Source of the DNA: Bacteroidales bacterium
GTDB lineage: Bacteria; Bacteroidota; Bacteroidia; Bacteroidales; F082
DNA: 64,000 nucleotides
Direction of reading: 5' to 3'
Assembly: GCA_015493525.1 (NCBI GenBank)
Contig: WGCY01000053.1
Coordinates: 124,001-188,000 of the forward strand
The position numbers and the translations under genes were made by a program. Positions 54,990 to 63,485 of this stretch are shown piece after piece (the stretch's first letter is position 1; each line of letters begins with the position of its first letter). The notes beneath the pieces are model-generated. The model had not been told where the DNA came from. It saw nothing but the letters and a program-made list of their open reading frames with translations, and made no database searches.

Positions 54990-56099
54990 ATGTATTTATC
55001 CCGCCTTACACTTTCCCAATTTAAAAATTACAAAGAAGCTGAATTTGGTTTCAATGCAAAAATCAACTGCCTGGTGGGAGACAATGGTGCGGGAAAAACC
55101 AATGTGCTGGATGCCATTTATTACCTTTCATTTACCAAAAGCTATTTTAATCCTATTGATTCACAGAATATTATGCACGGCCAGGATTTCTTTGCCCTGC
55201 ATGGCTATTACAAAAATCAGGAAGCAACCGAAGACCAGGTGAGCTGCATTCAGCAAAAGGGCAAAAAAAAACAATTTCGCTTTAATAAAAAGGATTATGA
55301 GCGGCTTTCGGACCATATCGGCAAAATTCCGCTGGTAATGATTTCGCCTTACGACCGCGACCTCATTAACGATGGCAGTGAGCTGAGGCGGAAATATATT
55401 GATGGCGTGATTTCACAATTCGACAAATTCTACCTTACCGATTTGCTGGACTACAACAAAGCCCTTCAGCAACGCAACGTTTTATTGAAGCAGTTTGCAG
55501 AACAACGCTATTTTGATGAACTTTCCCTGTCCGTTTGGGACGAAAAGCTGCTGAAACCGGGAGAAGCCCTGTTCCAAAAGCGCAAGCAGTTTCTTGAAGC
55601 GTTTAACCCGCTTTTCGACCGCTATTACCGTTATCTGTCACAAGGAAACGAGCAGGTAAAGATTATCTATCACTCACAACTTGAGGGGAAAAGCTTCGAC
55701 AGCCTTTTGAAAGATTCCGTCCAACGCGACCGCGCGATGCGTTATACCGGTATGGGAATTCACAAGGATGACCTCCTCTTTCAAATGAATGGCTTTCCGG
55801 TAAAAAAATTCGGTTCGCAGGGCCAGCAGAAATCCTTTGTGATTGCCATTAAGCTGGCACAATTTGAGTACATGCGCCTAAAAAAAGGGTTTAAGCCCAT
55901 CCTGCTTTTCGATGACATTTTTGATAAGCTGGATGACAAACGCGTGTCGCAGATTGTTGAATTGGTGAGCCAGGAAAATTTCGGCCAGGTTTTCATCACC
56001 GACACCCAGCCTATGCGGATAAACAGTATCTTTGAGAAAATTAAAATCGAACACAAAATTTTCCTTGTACAAAACGGGACCATCGGAGAATTGGCATGA
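54990..56099 (+). CDS. recF: DNA replication and repair protein RecF
   Basis: SMC-like ATPase, 369 residues. Walker A LVGDNGAGKTNVLDAIYYLS near residue 30, signature FGSQGQQKSFVIAIKLA, Walker B ILLFDDIFDKLDD. It loads RecA at gapped DNA with RecO and RecR. The stop overlaps the next start (ATGA at 56096-56099). Confidence 0.94.
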   Translation: MYLSRLTLSQFKNYKEAEFGFNAKINCLVGDNGAGKTNVLDAIYYLSFTKSYFNPIDSQNIMHGQDFFALHGYYKNQEATEDQVSCIQQKGKKKQFRFNKKDYERLSDHIGKIPLVMISPYDRDLINDGSELRRKYIDGVISQFDKFYLTDLLDYNKALQQRNVLLKQFAEQRYFDELSLSVWDEKLLKPGEALFQKRKQFLEAFNPLFDRYYRYLSQGNEQVKIIYHSQLEGKSFDSLLKDSVQRDRAMRYTGMGIHKDDLLFQMNGFPVKKFGSQGQQKSFVIAIKLAQFEYMRLKKGFKPILLFDDIFDKLDDKRVSQIVELVSQENFGQVFITDTQPMRINSIFEKIKIEHKIFLVQNGTIGELA

Positions 56100-56389
56100 T
56101 AAAACGCGACAACCAATACAGCCTGAAAGAGGCCATCGAACAACTTATCCGGGCTTACGGCTTCAACGATAAGCTGTTAGAGACAACACTCATCGACTCC
56201 TGGGAAACGGTTGTTGGCAGTGTGTATGCAGCACACACCGAACGCCTCAGCGTAAAGGCAAAGGTACTTTATGCCAAAATAGACGCCCCTGCCCTGCGCC
56301 AGGAACTGGCCATGCAACGTTCAGAACTGGTAAAAAAACTCAACAACAAAGTCGGAAAAAAGGTTATTGAAGAAATTGTTTTCCGATAA
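56096..56389 (+). CDS. DciA-like DUF721 protein
   Basis: 97 residues, basic, alpha/beta KH-like pattern: LKEAIEQLIRAYGFNDKL, SWETVVGSVYAAHTE, LSVKAKVLYAKIDAPALRQEL. DUF721 members include DciA, which helps load the replicative helicase DnaB. In translational overlap with recF, an arrangement typical of Bacteroidota. Confidence 0.82.
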   Translation: MIKRDNQYSLKEAIEQLIRAYGFNDKLLETTLIDSWETVVGSVYAAHTERLSVKAKVLYAKIDAPALRQELAMQRSELVKKLNNKVGKKVIEEIVFR

Positions 56390-56425
56390 TCCGTTAAAAG
56401 ATTTCGGGCCTGAGCCATTAACTAC

Positions 56426-57106
56426 TTATGGTTTCATGGTATATAAGCCATTGAGGCCGTAAACCTCTTTCCATATTTTGTTAAATCGGGCATAGTCTGC
56501 ATCCGGCTTTTTGACAAGTTCCATTGTCCGGTCAGCCTGTGCCTTGCTCAGACCCTACCGGCCGTAGAGATCAACCACAAATTTAGAGAAGTCGCGCACC
56601 ATGAATTCAAAAATCTGATCCACCAAATCGATATCCAGGCCAACGATTTTGGCTTCTTCCAGAATGAGTTGCCCGTAAGCAACCAGTGTAAACAGCTGTC
56701 CCACGTTCAGCATCAGGTCAATGTCCTTTTGCTGTTCGGCGGTAGCGGGTGTCTTTGCCAGCAGTTGTTTGTAAGCGGCAATTTGTTGTTTAAAGATGGC
56801 AATATTGGGCGTGTCGTACAAATTATAAGCAAGGTTGTAATCGTGGAAACGGATTTTTCCCAAACCATGGGTCGGCCCCTGGTTAAACAGGTATTCATCG
56901 TCCGCCATGTCGTTGCGCTGGGGAATTTCCGGGTATTCCTGTGGATTAAACAGAAAATTCTGGATAAACTTGTTCACCAAAGCCACGTTCACATGAACGG
57001 TCCCTTCCAGTTTTGGCAATGCCCTGATATCGCGCGAAACCATTTCAAAAAAGGTATCTTTTTCAAAACCTTTAGCAGCAATAATATCCCAAAGCAGGTT
57101 ATTGGC
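56426..57106 (-). pseudogene. 3' remnant of an acyl-CoA dehydrogenase gene, internal stop
   Basis: The minus frame reads from 57106 (ANNLLWDIIAAKGFEKD) through VSRDIRALPKLEGTVHVNVAL to DLYGR, meets TAG at 56555-56557, then continues in the same frame for 42 more codons (GLSKAQADRTMELVKKPDAD onward) to TAA at 56426-56428. An in-frame TAG at 57107-57109 closes it upstream. The residues resemble the C-terminal part of long acyl-CoA dehydrogenases, so the FAD core is missing. This is a truncated gene with at least one nonsense change; family assignment is from recalled motif pattern. Confidence 0.72.
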
Positions 57107-57152
57107 CTAAAATCCGGACAAAAACCTGCCTTTTACTGTTTATATCAGAATC

Positions 57153-58697
57153 TTATTTTGCATAATTAATGGCCCTGGTCTCCCGGATGACCGTAATCTT
57201 TATCTGACCCGGATAGGTCATCTCTTCCTGGATTTTCTTGGACAAATCGTACGAAAGGCTGTCGGCCTGCTGGTCTGTAACCCTGTCGGCCCCGACAATT
57301 ACGCGCAATTCGCGGCCGGCCTGAATGGCATACGTCTTTACAACGCCCGGGTAACTCAAAGCAATCTCTTCCAGTTTTTTCAGCCGCTGGATATAGGCCT
57401 CCACCACCTCGCGGCGGGCACCGGGGCGTGATCCCGAAATGGCATCGCACACCTGGACGATAGGGGCTATCAGCGTTTTCATCTCCACCTCATCGTGGTG
57501 GGCACCGATGGCATTGCACACATCCGGATGCTCTTTGTATTTCTCGGCCAGTTTCAGCCCAAGCAAGGCATGGGGCAACTCCTCCTCATTTTCGGCAATC
57601 TTGCCAATATCATGCAACAGGCCGGCACGTTTGGCTTTCTTGGGGTTCAGCCCCAGCTCGGCAGCCATGGTGGCACTCAGCCTGGCCACCTCTATGGAGT
57701 GCGACAACAGGTTTTGGCCATACGACGAACGATAGCGCATGCGGCCTATCAACCTGATCATTTCGTGGTGCATGTTATGAATGCCCAGGTCAATAATCGT
57801 ACGTTTGCCAATCTCCATAATCTCCTGCTCCACCTCTTTTTTTGTTTTGGTCACCACCTCTTCAATACGGGCGGGATGGATACGGCCATCGATAACCAGC
57901 TTCTGCAGCGACAAGCGGGCAATTTCGCGGCGGATGGGGTCAAAGCCCGAAAGCAGGATGGCGTTGGGCGTATCGTCAATGATGATTTCGATGCCGGTAA
58001 GGGCCTCCAGGGCACGAATATTTCGTCCTTCACGGCCAATAATCCGGCCTTTAATATCCTCACTGTCAATATTAAATACGGTTACCGTATTTTCGATGGC
58101 ATGTTCTGAGGCCGTACGCTGAATGGTTTCAATCACAATCTTTTTGGCTGTGCGCTCTGCTGTCAGCTTCGCTTCCTCGATAATCTCACGGGCCATCATC
58201 ATGGCTTCCATCTTGGCCTCGCCTTTCATGGATTCCAGCAACTGCTCCTTGGCTTCATGAGCCGACAGCTTACTGATATTTTCTAACTGTTTTACCTGGC
58301 CGGCATGCATTTTATCCACCTCGGCCTGTTTTTTGTTAAGAATCTCCAGTTGGGAATTCAGGTTGGCTTTCTGGGCATTCAGCTCATTGTTTTTACGCTG
58401 GGCCTCCTGCAATTTCTGGTTGAGGCTGGCTTCTTTCTGTCTGATCCTGTTCTCTGATTTCTGAATGTTCCTGTTTTTCTCATCAATGAGTTTCTGGTGC
58501 TCACTTTTCAGTTGAAGGAACTTCTCCTTTGCCTGGAGTATCTTCTCTTTTTTTACCACTTCGGCTTTTTCCCTGGCCTCTTCCAGTATGCCGTTACTCT
58601 TTTTCAGCAAAGCATTTCGTAAAATAAAATAAGTAACGAAGATACCTACCGCTACTCCTGCCAGCACAAGTACTGCATAAATTATAGTTGTTTCCAT
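57153..58697 (-). CDS. rny: Ribonuclease Y
   Basis: Membrane-anchored endoribonuclease that starts mRNA decay. About 514 residues from the ATG at 58697 (another ATG two codons upstream). N-terminal helix [20 protein letters not shown], long coiled coil (about 30-190), KH domain with [22 protein letters not shown] domain with [14 protein letters not shown] and [10 protein letters not shown]. All HD metal ligands appear intact. Confidence 0.95.
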   Translation of the reverse strand: METTIIYAVLVLAGVAVGIFVTYFILRNALLKKSNGILEEAREKAEVVKKEKILQAKEKFLQLKSEHQKLIDEKNRNIQKSENRIRQKEASLNQKLQEAQRKNNELNAQKANLNSQLEILNKKQAEVDKMHAGQVKQLENISKLSAHEAKEQLLESMKGEAKMEAMMMAREIIEEAKLTAERTAKKIVIETIQRTASEHAIENTVTVFNIDSEDIKGRIIGREGRNIRALEALTGIEIIIDDTPNAILLSGFDPIRREIARLSLQKLVIDGRIHPARIEEVVTKTKKEVEQEIMEIGKRTIIDLGIHNMHHEMIRLIGRMRYRSSYGQNLLSHSIEVARLSATMAAELGLNPKKAKRAGLLHDIGKIAENEEELPHALLGLKLAEKYKEHPDVCNAIGAHHDEVEMKTLIAPIVQVCDAISGSRPGARREVVEAYIQRLKKLEEIALSYPGVVKTYAIQAGRELRVIVGADRVTDQQADSLSYDLSKKIQEEMTYPGQIKITVIRETRAINYAK

Positions 58698-58731
58698 AAG
58701 CATTTTGTTTGTGTGGCAAACACTTGAAAAT

Positions 58732-58917
58732 AAAAAACCCGCATAATCATGGAGCTAAAGTAAACTCCGGAAAACATGGTTAGGGCTGCCGTGATTTTCG
58801 AACGTCCAGCGTCTGCCAGAGGCAAATCCCCGAAGGTAAACAGGCCTGTCCTACAATCCGCTAAGCTTATCCCTAAAGTTTGTAGTGTTGAGTTTACAAA
58901 CATTAGATTATGCGGGT
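58732..58917 (-). ncRNA. ssrS: 6S RNA
   Basis: About 186 nt on the minus strand. ACCCGCATAATC at the 5' end pairs with GATTATGCGGGT at the 3' end, followed by a T-run, closing a long rod-like structure with an open centre, as in 6S RNA that mimics an open promoter and sequesters housekeeping RNA polymerase. It sits between zapA and rny; zapA-ssrS linkage is also known in E. coli. The end stem can terminate transcription. A dedicated promoter is not obvious, so processing from the zapA transcript is possible. Confidence 0.82.
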
Positions 58918-58936
58918 ATATCTTACATTAAGAACG

Positions 58937-59236
58937 TTATTCCATTGATAATTGATGACTCAGGATACCATCGATTTCTTTCAATTTCGTTTCCATTTCC
59001 CTTTCACGGTATCCCTCTCTCCTCTCCAACTCCATCATCCCGGTAGTGCTTTGCAAGGCCACCATGGCCAGTAAATCCTGTTGATCGTCATACTCATAAG
59101 AATGGGCATACCGGTTGAGGGCATCATCCACATAACCGGCTGCTTTTCTCACCACCTCTTCCTGTTCACGTTGCACTTCCATCTTATAAGGCCTTCCGGC
59201 TATTACAACTTTGATATTTAACAATTTATCCTGCAA
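58937..59236 (-). CDS. zapA: Cell division protein ZapA
   Basis: 99 residues. N-terminal INVKVVIAGRPYKMEV-type strand (LLNIKVVIAGRPYKMEVQRE) and a long C-terminal helix; matches ZapA, which bundles FtsZ filaments at the division site. Ten bp downstream of a coiled-coil gene and followed by 6S RNA. Confidence 0.88.
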   Translation of the reverse strand: MQDKLLNIKVVIAGRPYKMEVQREQEEVVRKAAGYVDDALNRYAHSYEYDDQQDLLAMVALQSTTGMMELERREGYREREMETKLKEIDGILSHQLSME

Positions 59237-59246
59237 AACACGCTAC

Positions 59247-59534
59247 TTATTGACTAATTACATCTATGCTCCGGTCTATCTCTTTTATCAACGCATCAAT
59301 TACTTGAATTCCTTTCTCAACACCGAATTTATTTTCAAAGGCATTTGCCAAAGTTAATTTTAAAAATTCATTATTTTTTTCGTTTAACACTTCTCGAAGC
59401 GATGCCAATTGCGCTTGCAAAGCAACCACTTCTTTTTTAAGCCGCTCATTTTCGGCAGATTGCAAATTATATCTTTCAATTAACTCCCTAACTTTGTATT
59501 CTATGCCGGAAATTAACGTTTTCTCATTTGCCAT
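59247..59534 (-). CDS. Small coiled-coil protein, ZapB-like by context
   Basis: 95 residues from the ATG at 59534 (25 further upstream codons are open but do not fit). MANEKTLISGIEYKVRELIE, then heptad-rich NLQSAENERLKKEVVALQAQ. Cytoplasmic coiled coil; a partner of ZapA is suggested only by the 10-bp spacing and shared strand. Confidence 0.68.
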   Translation of the reverse strand: MANEKTLISGIEYKVRELIERYNLQSAENERLKKEVVALQAQLASLREVLNEKNNEFLKLTLANAFENKFGVEKGIQVIDALIKEIDRSIDVISQ

Positions 59535-59728
59535 CTTCTCAAAATATGCTGCGCTACAAAAGTAATTATTTTCATACTCCACTGCAAGCCATCGGGCAAA
59601 AAAGCGCACAGACTTTTAGAAAATTTCACAAAAACATGGCTTATTGTCTCAATGTCCGTTACTTATAAATAATATTTTTTGAAATATTTTCCGCACCGGT
59701 TTTATCATACTGGCAGAAGATGTTTTAG

Positions 59729-59900
59729 GGCGGCCTTCCCGCCATGCCTTCACGGGCTATCCGCTTGTAGTCACGGTGGCACAAGTGGTGTTTCGCTACG
59801 TTGGCGCACGGGCTTCCTCCGGTCGCCGTCCGCCACCTGCTCCACAACCACTTCCGCCACCGGCAGCTACCGCTCCTATCCCTGCCGCCATCGTTCGCTG
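59729..59900. repeat. GC-rich imperfect inverted repeat
   Basis: A strikingly GC-rich, gene-free block in the 500-bp gap between the coiled-coil gene and the DUF2851 gene. CACGGTGGCACAAGTGGTG (59772-59790) pairs with CAACCACTTCCGCCACCGG (59845-59863) apart from a few mismatches, and flanking GTAG / CTAC extends the pairing. CGGGCTATCCGC and CTCCTATCCCTGCCGCC are word patterns I recall in dispersed Bacteroidota repeats. The remainder of the gap is AT-rich with short GTAACGA repeats near 59934-59948. Confidence 0.5.
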
Positions 59901-60040
59901 TAGTCTTGGCATAGGCGAAATGTTATCGAAAAGGTAACGAAGTAACGAGGAGACAAAGTGACGGAGAGAAGTTGCAAAAGAAGCTCATCCGTTTGACAAT
60001 TTTTTCATACCTTGTGGGGCCTAAAAACCAAACGCTGATT

Positions 60041-61312
60041 ATGAACGAAGATTTCCTATATTACCTGTGGAAGTACCACCTGCCGGGAAAAACGCTGACA
60101 GGCAGCAACAAAGAGAACATCTACATTCAACATCCCGGTCAACAGAATAACGACAGCGGCCCTGACTTTTTTAATGGTAAAATCCGAATTGATGGCACAC
60201 TGTGGGCTGGAAATATCGAAATTCATGTACGCTCATCGGATTGGTTCCGCCACGGGCATCAGACAGACCCAGGATATGACAATATCATTTTACATGTCGT
60301 TTTTCAGGACGACCGGCCTGTTTTCCGTAAAAACGGGAAACCCGTTACGACGTTGGTGTTAGACGGGAAATTTGATGAACAACTTTTTGAAACGTATCAA
60401 AAATTTCTGCTTTCAAAACAGTGGATTCCCTGTCAAAACGATATTGCTAAAGTCGGCCATTTTGAGATAATGGGATGGCTGCATCGCCTTGCCATTGAGC
60501 GGTTGGAACAAAAGACAGTGGAAATTCAACAGATGCTGCACGAAAGCAAAAGTGATTTCAGGGAAATATTTTACCGCAAACTGTTACAAAGCTACGGTTT
60601 CAAAACCAACACGGAGGCTTTCGGGCAGCTGGCCCTTTCATTGCCCTTCGCCGTGCTCTCAAAGCACAAAGACCGGCTTTTGCAGATAGAGGCCTTGCTT
60701 TTTGGACAGGCCGGCATGTTGCAACAGGATTTTAAAGAAGATTACCCGCAGCAATTACAAGCTGAATACCGGTTTCTTGCACAGAAATATGCGCTCCGCC
60801 CCATGCAACCTGAAGCATGGAAATTTATGCGTATGCACCCGCCCAACTTCCCCACCATTCGTATCGCACAGTTTGCCCGTCTTTTTTACCGGTCAACGGC
60901 CCTTTTACAAAAGATTCTCGAAGCAGAAAGGCTCAGCGATGTCATCAGCCTGTTACAAACCGAAACCTCCGATTACTGGAAAACACATTTTCGCTTTGAC
61001 AAGCCGGCAACATCCCGGCCGAAAAAAATGGGGAAATCTTCCCTTCACCTTGTCCTTATCAATACCATCATCCCCTTTGTCTTTGTGTACGGAAAAGAAA
61101 CAAACCGGCAAACACAATGTAATAAGGCGCTGGAATGGCTCGGCACCATTCCATCAGAAAAGAATTATATCACCCGTAATTTCAGCACATTGGGCATAAA
61201 ACCGGAAAATGCAATGCAGTCACAGGCGTTGATCCGGCTGAAGACATCCTACTGCAATAACAAACGATGCCTGCATTGCAATATTGGCCACCAGCTGTTG
61301 AAAACTATTTGA
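60041..61312 (+). CDS. DUF2851 family protein
   Basis: 423 residues from the ATG at 60041; 23 more codons upstream are open but unlikely. NDSGPDFFNGKIRIDGTLWA and GNIEIHVRSSDWFRHGHQTD near the N-terminus are the family blocks; KQWIPCQNDI follows, and the C-terminus has a Cys cluster CNNKRCLHCNIGHQ that could bind a metal. DUF2851 is widespread in Bacteroidota and of unknown function; its acidic N-terminal pattern recalls a nuclease-like fold but I do not claim activity. Confidence 0.82.
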   Translation: MNEDFLYYLWKYHLPGKTLTGSNKENIYIQHPGQQNNDSGPDFFNGKIRIDGTLWAGNIEIHVRSSDWFRHGHQTDPGYDNIILHVVFQDDRPVFRKNGKPVTTLVLDGKFDEQLFETYQKFLLSKQWIPCQNDIAKVGHFEIMGWLHRLAIERLEQKTVEIQQMLHESKSDFREIFYRKLLQSYGFKTNTEAFGQLALSLPFAVLSKHKDRLLQIEALLFGQAGMLQQDFKEDYPQQLQAEYRFLAQKYALRPMQPEAWKFMRMHPPNFPTIRIAQFARLFYRSTALLQKILEAERLSDVISLLQTETSDYWKTHFRFDKPATSRPKKMGKSSLHLVLINTIIPFVFVYGKETNRQTQCNKALEWLGTIPSEKNYITRNFSTLGIKPENAMQSQALIRLKTSYCNNKRCLHCNIGHQLLKTI

Positions 61313-61353
61313 TTTCCCCTATTTTGGCCTTCCTGTTTTTTATTGAAAATCAT

Positions 61354-61361
61354 TACCTTTG
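61354..61361 (+). promoter_or_regulatory. Candidate gcvT promoter -7 element
   Basis: TACCTTTG, full TAnnTTTG match; transcription would start near 61368, leaving a leader of about 100 nt before gcvT. No riboswitch fold was recognised in it. Confidence 0.5.
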
Positions 61362-61451
61362 CGACGCAATTTTTAAAAACAAAACAAACCTGAATTTGAT
61401 TGCCGGAAAATACACAAAATAAAAAGCAAAGGATTTAAGGAGCGTTCTTTA

Positions 61452-61475
61452 ATGGACAAAAAAACAGATAAATGA
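61452..61475 (+). CDS. Short upstream ORF overlapping the gcvT start
   Basis: ATG at 61452 encodes MDKKTDK then TGA at 61473-61475, overlapping the gcvT ATG at 61472. It is preceded by AAGGAG at 61437-61442 with a 9-nt spacer, the best Shine-Dalgarno site seen in the window, while gcvT itself has none close by. May couple translation; may be chance. Confidence 0.35.
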   Translation: MDKKTDK

Positions 61476-62560
61476 AAAAAACAGCATTAAATGCCATGCA
61501 TCGCCAGATGGGTGCAAAAATGGTGGAATTTGCCGGCTGGGACATGCCGGTGCAATTTGAAGGAATCAACGCCGAACACAAAGCTGTCCGTACAAAACTC
61601 GGTGTTTTTGATGTCTCCCACATGGGCGAATTTTGGGTGGAAGGCCCACATGCTTTCGAACTCGTACAGAAAGTTACGACCAACGACGTGGCTGCCCTCA
61701 CAGACGGAAAAGTGCAATACAGCTGCTTTCCCAACGGCAAGGGTGGCATTGTGGACGATTTACTGGTTTATCGTTTTAATACAGAGAAATATTTGCTCGT
61801 GGTCAACGCTTCCAACATCGACAAAGACTGGGCACACATCAACAGCCGGAACGATGTCGGTGCAAAGCTGGCCAATGTATCCGATGAGGTTTCACAACTT
61901 GCCGTTCAGGGGCCGTTGGCGTTAAAAGCCATGCAGAAGCTGACAAAGACAAGTGTGGAAGACATGGAATATTACACTTTTAAGGTGGTTGAGTTTGCCG
62001 GTGTCCCCGATATTATCTTCTCCACCACAGGTTATACCGGCTCGGGCGGTTGCGAGATATACATGCCCAACAACAAAGCCGAAGAAATTTACAACGCCGT
62101 TTTGGAAGCCGGTAAAGAATTTGATATCAAGCCCATCGGCCTGGGTGCCCGCGACACCCTGCGCCTCGAATCCGGTTTCTGCCTTTATGGCAACGATATT
62201 GATGACACCACCTCCCCCATTGCCGCCGGGCTTGGATGGATTACCAAATTTGTTGATGGCAACGATTTCATCGACCGTCCGCTTTTTGAAAGCCAAAAAG
62301 CCAACGGTGTCCCCCGCCGGCTGAAAGGATTTGTTATGGTGGACAAAGGTGTCCCGCGCCACGAATACGAAGTTACCGATGCAGATGGAAACATCATTGG
62401 GCACGTAACCTCCGGGACCATGTCGCCTATGTTGCACAAAGGTATTGGCATGGCTTATGTTGACAAGCCTTTCTGGAAAGAAGGCAGTGAGATTTACATA
62501 AAAGTAAGGAATAAGCTGTTGAAAGCAGTAATAACACGTCCGCCTTTTTATAAAGCATAA
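61472..62560 (+). CDS. gcvT: Glycine cleavage system T protein (aminomethyltransferase)
   Basis: 362 residues. Transfers the methylene group from aminomethyl-lipoate on GcvH to tetrahydrofolate, releasing ammonia. AEHKAVRTKLGVFDVSHMGE and LQKVTTNDVAAL-type block (ELVQKVTTNDVAALTDGKVQ) near residue 70, YTGSGGCEIYMP near 190 and ARDTLRLESGFCLYGNDIDD near 230 carry folate and active-site residues. Other gcv genes are not adjacent. comB follows 9 bp later. Confidence 0.95.
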   Translation: MKKTALNAMHRQMGAKMVEFAGWDMPVQFEGINAEHKAVRTKLGVFDVSHMGEFWVEGPHAFELVQKVTTNDVAALTDGKVQYSCFPNGKGGIVDDLLVYRFNTEKYLLVVNASNIDKDWAHINSRNDVGAKLANVSDEVSQLAVQGPLALKAMQKLTKTSVEDMEYYTFKVVEFAGVPDIIFSTTGYTGSGGCEIYMPNNKAEEIYNAVLEAGKEFDIKPIGLGARDTLRLESGFCLYGNDIDDTTSPIAAGLGWITKFVDGNDFIDRPLFESQKANGVPRRLKGFVMVDKGVPRHEYEVTDADGNIIGHVTSGTMSPMLHKGIGMAYVDKPFWKEGSEIYIKVRNKLLKAVITRPPFYKA

Positions 62561-62569
62561 ATATTTGCT

Positions 62570-63298
62570 GTGGCTAAAAAAAGAACCATCGAGGTCATAC
62601 TTGCACCCAGGTTATTCTCGAATATCTCGACAAAAAAACCTTACGTGGTAGTGGTAACGGATGTTTTCCGTGCCACTACCTCTATTTGCGCCGCACTGGA
62701 CTACGGCGTAAAAGCCATCATTCCGGTAAAGCGAATCCGCCATGCCCGTTTTCTCAGCAGGCTGGGGTATATTGTGGCTGCCGAGCGTGGTGGCAGTAAG
62801 GTGAAGTTTGCCCATTTGGACAATTCGGCTACTTCTTTTTTTCATGCCATTTTTAAGGGCAAGGAGATAGTCTATTCCACCACCAACGGGACAAAAGCCA
62901 TCAAAATGGCTTCCTCGGCTTCCGAAATAGCCATAGGCAGTTTTGTGAACCTAAACGCATTGGCAGAATGGCTCAACAAACAGGACAAAAATGTTGTCGT
63001 TTTATGTGCCGGCTGGAAAAACAGGATTAATATGGAAGACAGCCTTTTTGCCGGTGCTTTATCGGAAATTATGATGGACAAATATGGCTTTGTTACCGAT
63101 TGTGATTCTGCGAAAATGGCACTGGACCAGTGGAATATGGCCAAAGATGACCTTTTGGGGTACATTGACAAATCATCCCATCGCAACCGCCTGCGCAACC
63201 TGGTTTCCGACAGGCTTTTGAAATATACTTTCACGCTGAATTCCAGCAAAGTAGTACCTGTTTTGAAACGGTACAAAATTGTCCCTGCCAAAGACTAA
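62570..63298 (+). CDS. comB: 2-phosphosulfolactate phosphatase family protein
   Basis: 242 residues from a GTG at 62570. VVTDVFRATTSICAAL near residue 28 and YSTTNGTKAIKMASSA near 100 are ComB family motifs. ComB dephosphorylates phosphosulfolactate in coenzyme M synthesis in methanogens; in bacteria the family is common but coenzyme M is usually absent, so the true substrate here is uncertain. No other coenzyme M genes are seen. Confidence 0.83.
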   Translation: MAKKRTIEVILAPRLFSNISTKKPYVVVVTDVFRATTSICAALDYGVKAIIPVKRIRHARFLSRLGYIVAAERGGSKVKFAHLDNSATSFFHAIFKGKEIVYSTTNGTKAIKMASSASEIAIGSFVNLNALAEWLNKQDKNVVVLCAGWKNRINMEDSLFAGALSEIMMDKYGFVTDCDSAKMALDQWNMAKDDLLGYIDKSSHRNRLRNLVSDRLLKYTFTLNSSKVVPVLKRYKIVPAKD

Positions 63299-63331
63299 CA
63301 TTACATTACCAAATACTCACCAACTGAAGCC

Positions 63332-63474
63332 GTTCAAAAAGTGGGTTTCGCGCAAAGTGCGCAAAACTTTAACGCAAAAAACGTAAAACTTAAATCATTC
63401 TAGCAAAATGATTTGCGAACTTTGCGGAACCTTTGCGCTTTTAGCGTGAACCTTCAAAAACTATCTTTTTGAAC
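63332..63474. repeat. 143-nt symmetrical imperfect hairpin repeat
   Basis: Two 68-nt arms (63332-63399 and 63407-63474) around a 7-nt loop CTAGCAA. Outer ends GTTCAAAAAG / CTTTTTGAAC and inner ends AAATCATT / AATGATTT are perfect complements; the middles are rich in CGCAAA on the left and TTTGCG on the right and pair loosely. It fills the gap between convergent comB and rarA. Similar CGCAAAG-rich inverted repeats are, from memory, dispersed in Bacteroidota genomes. No gene seen. Confidence 0.7.
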
Positions 63475-63485
63475 ATCCCCGCATT

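Noticed and set aside
59679-59903. 74-residue frame across the GC-rich repeat
   Set aside because: Arg/Ser/Cys/Thr-rich translation follows the repeat words and lacks any protein-like pattern.
61362-61471. Glycine riboswitch in the gcvT leader
   Set aside because: The leader is A-rich without the paired aptamer stems or conserved GGAGAG/GCAAC blocks.
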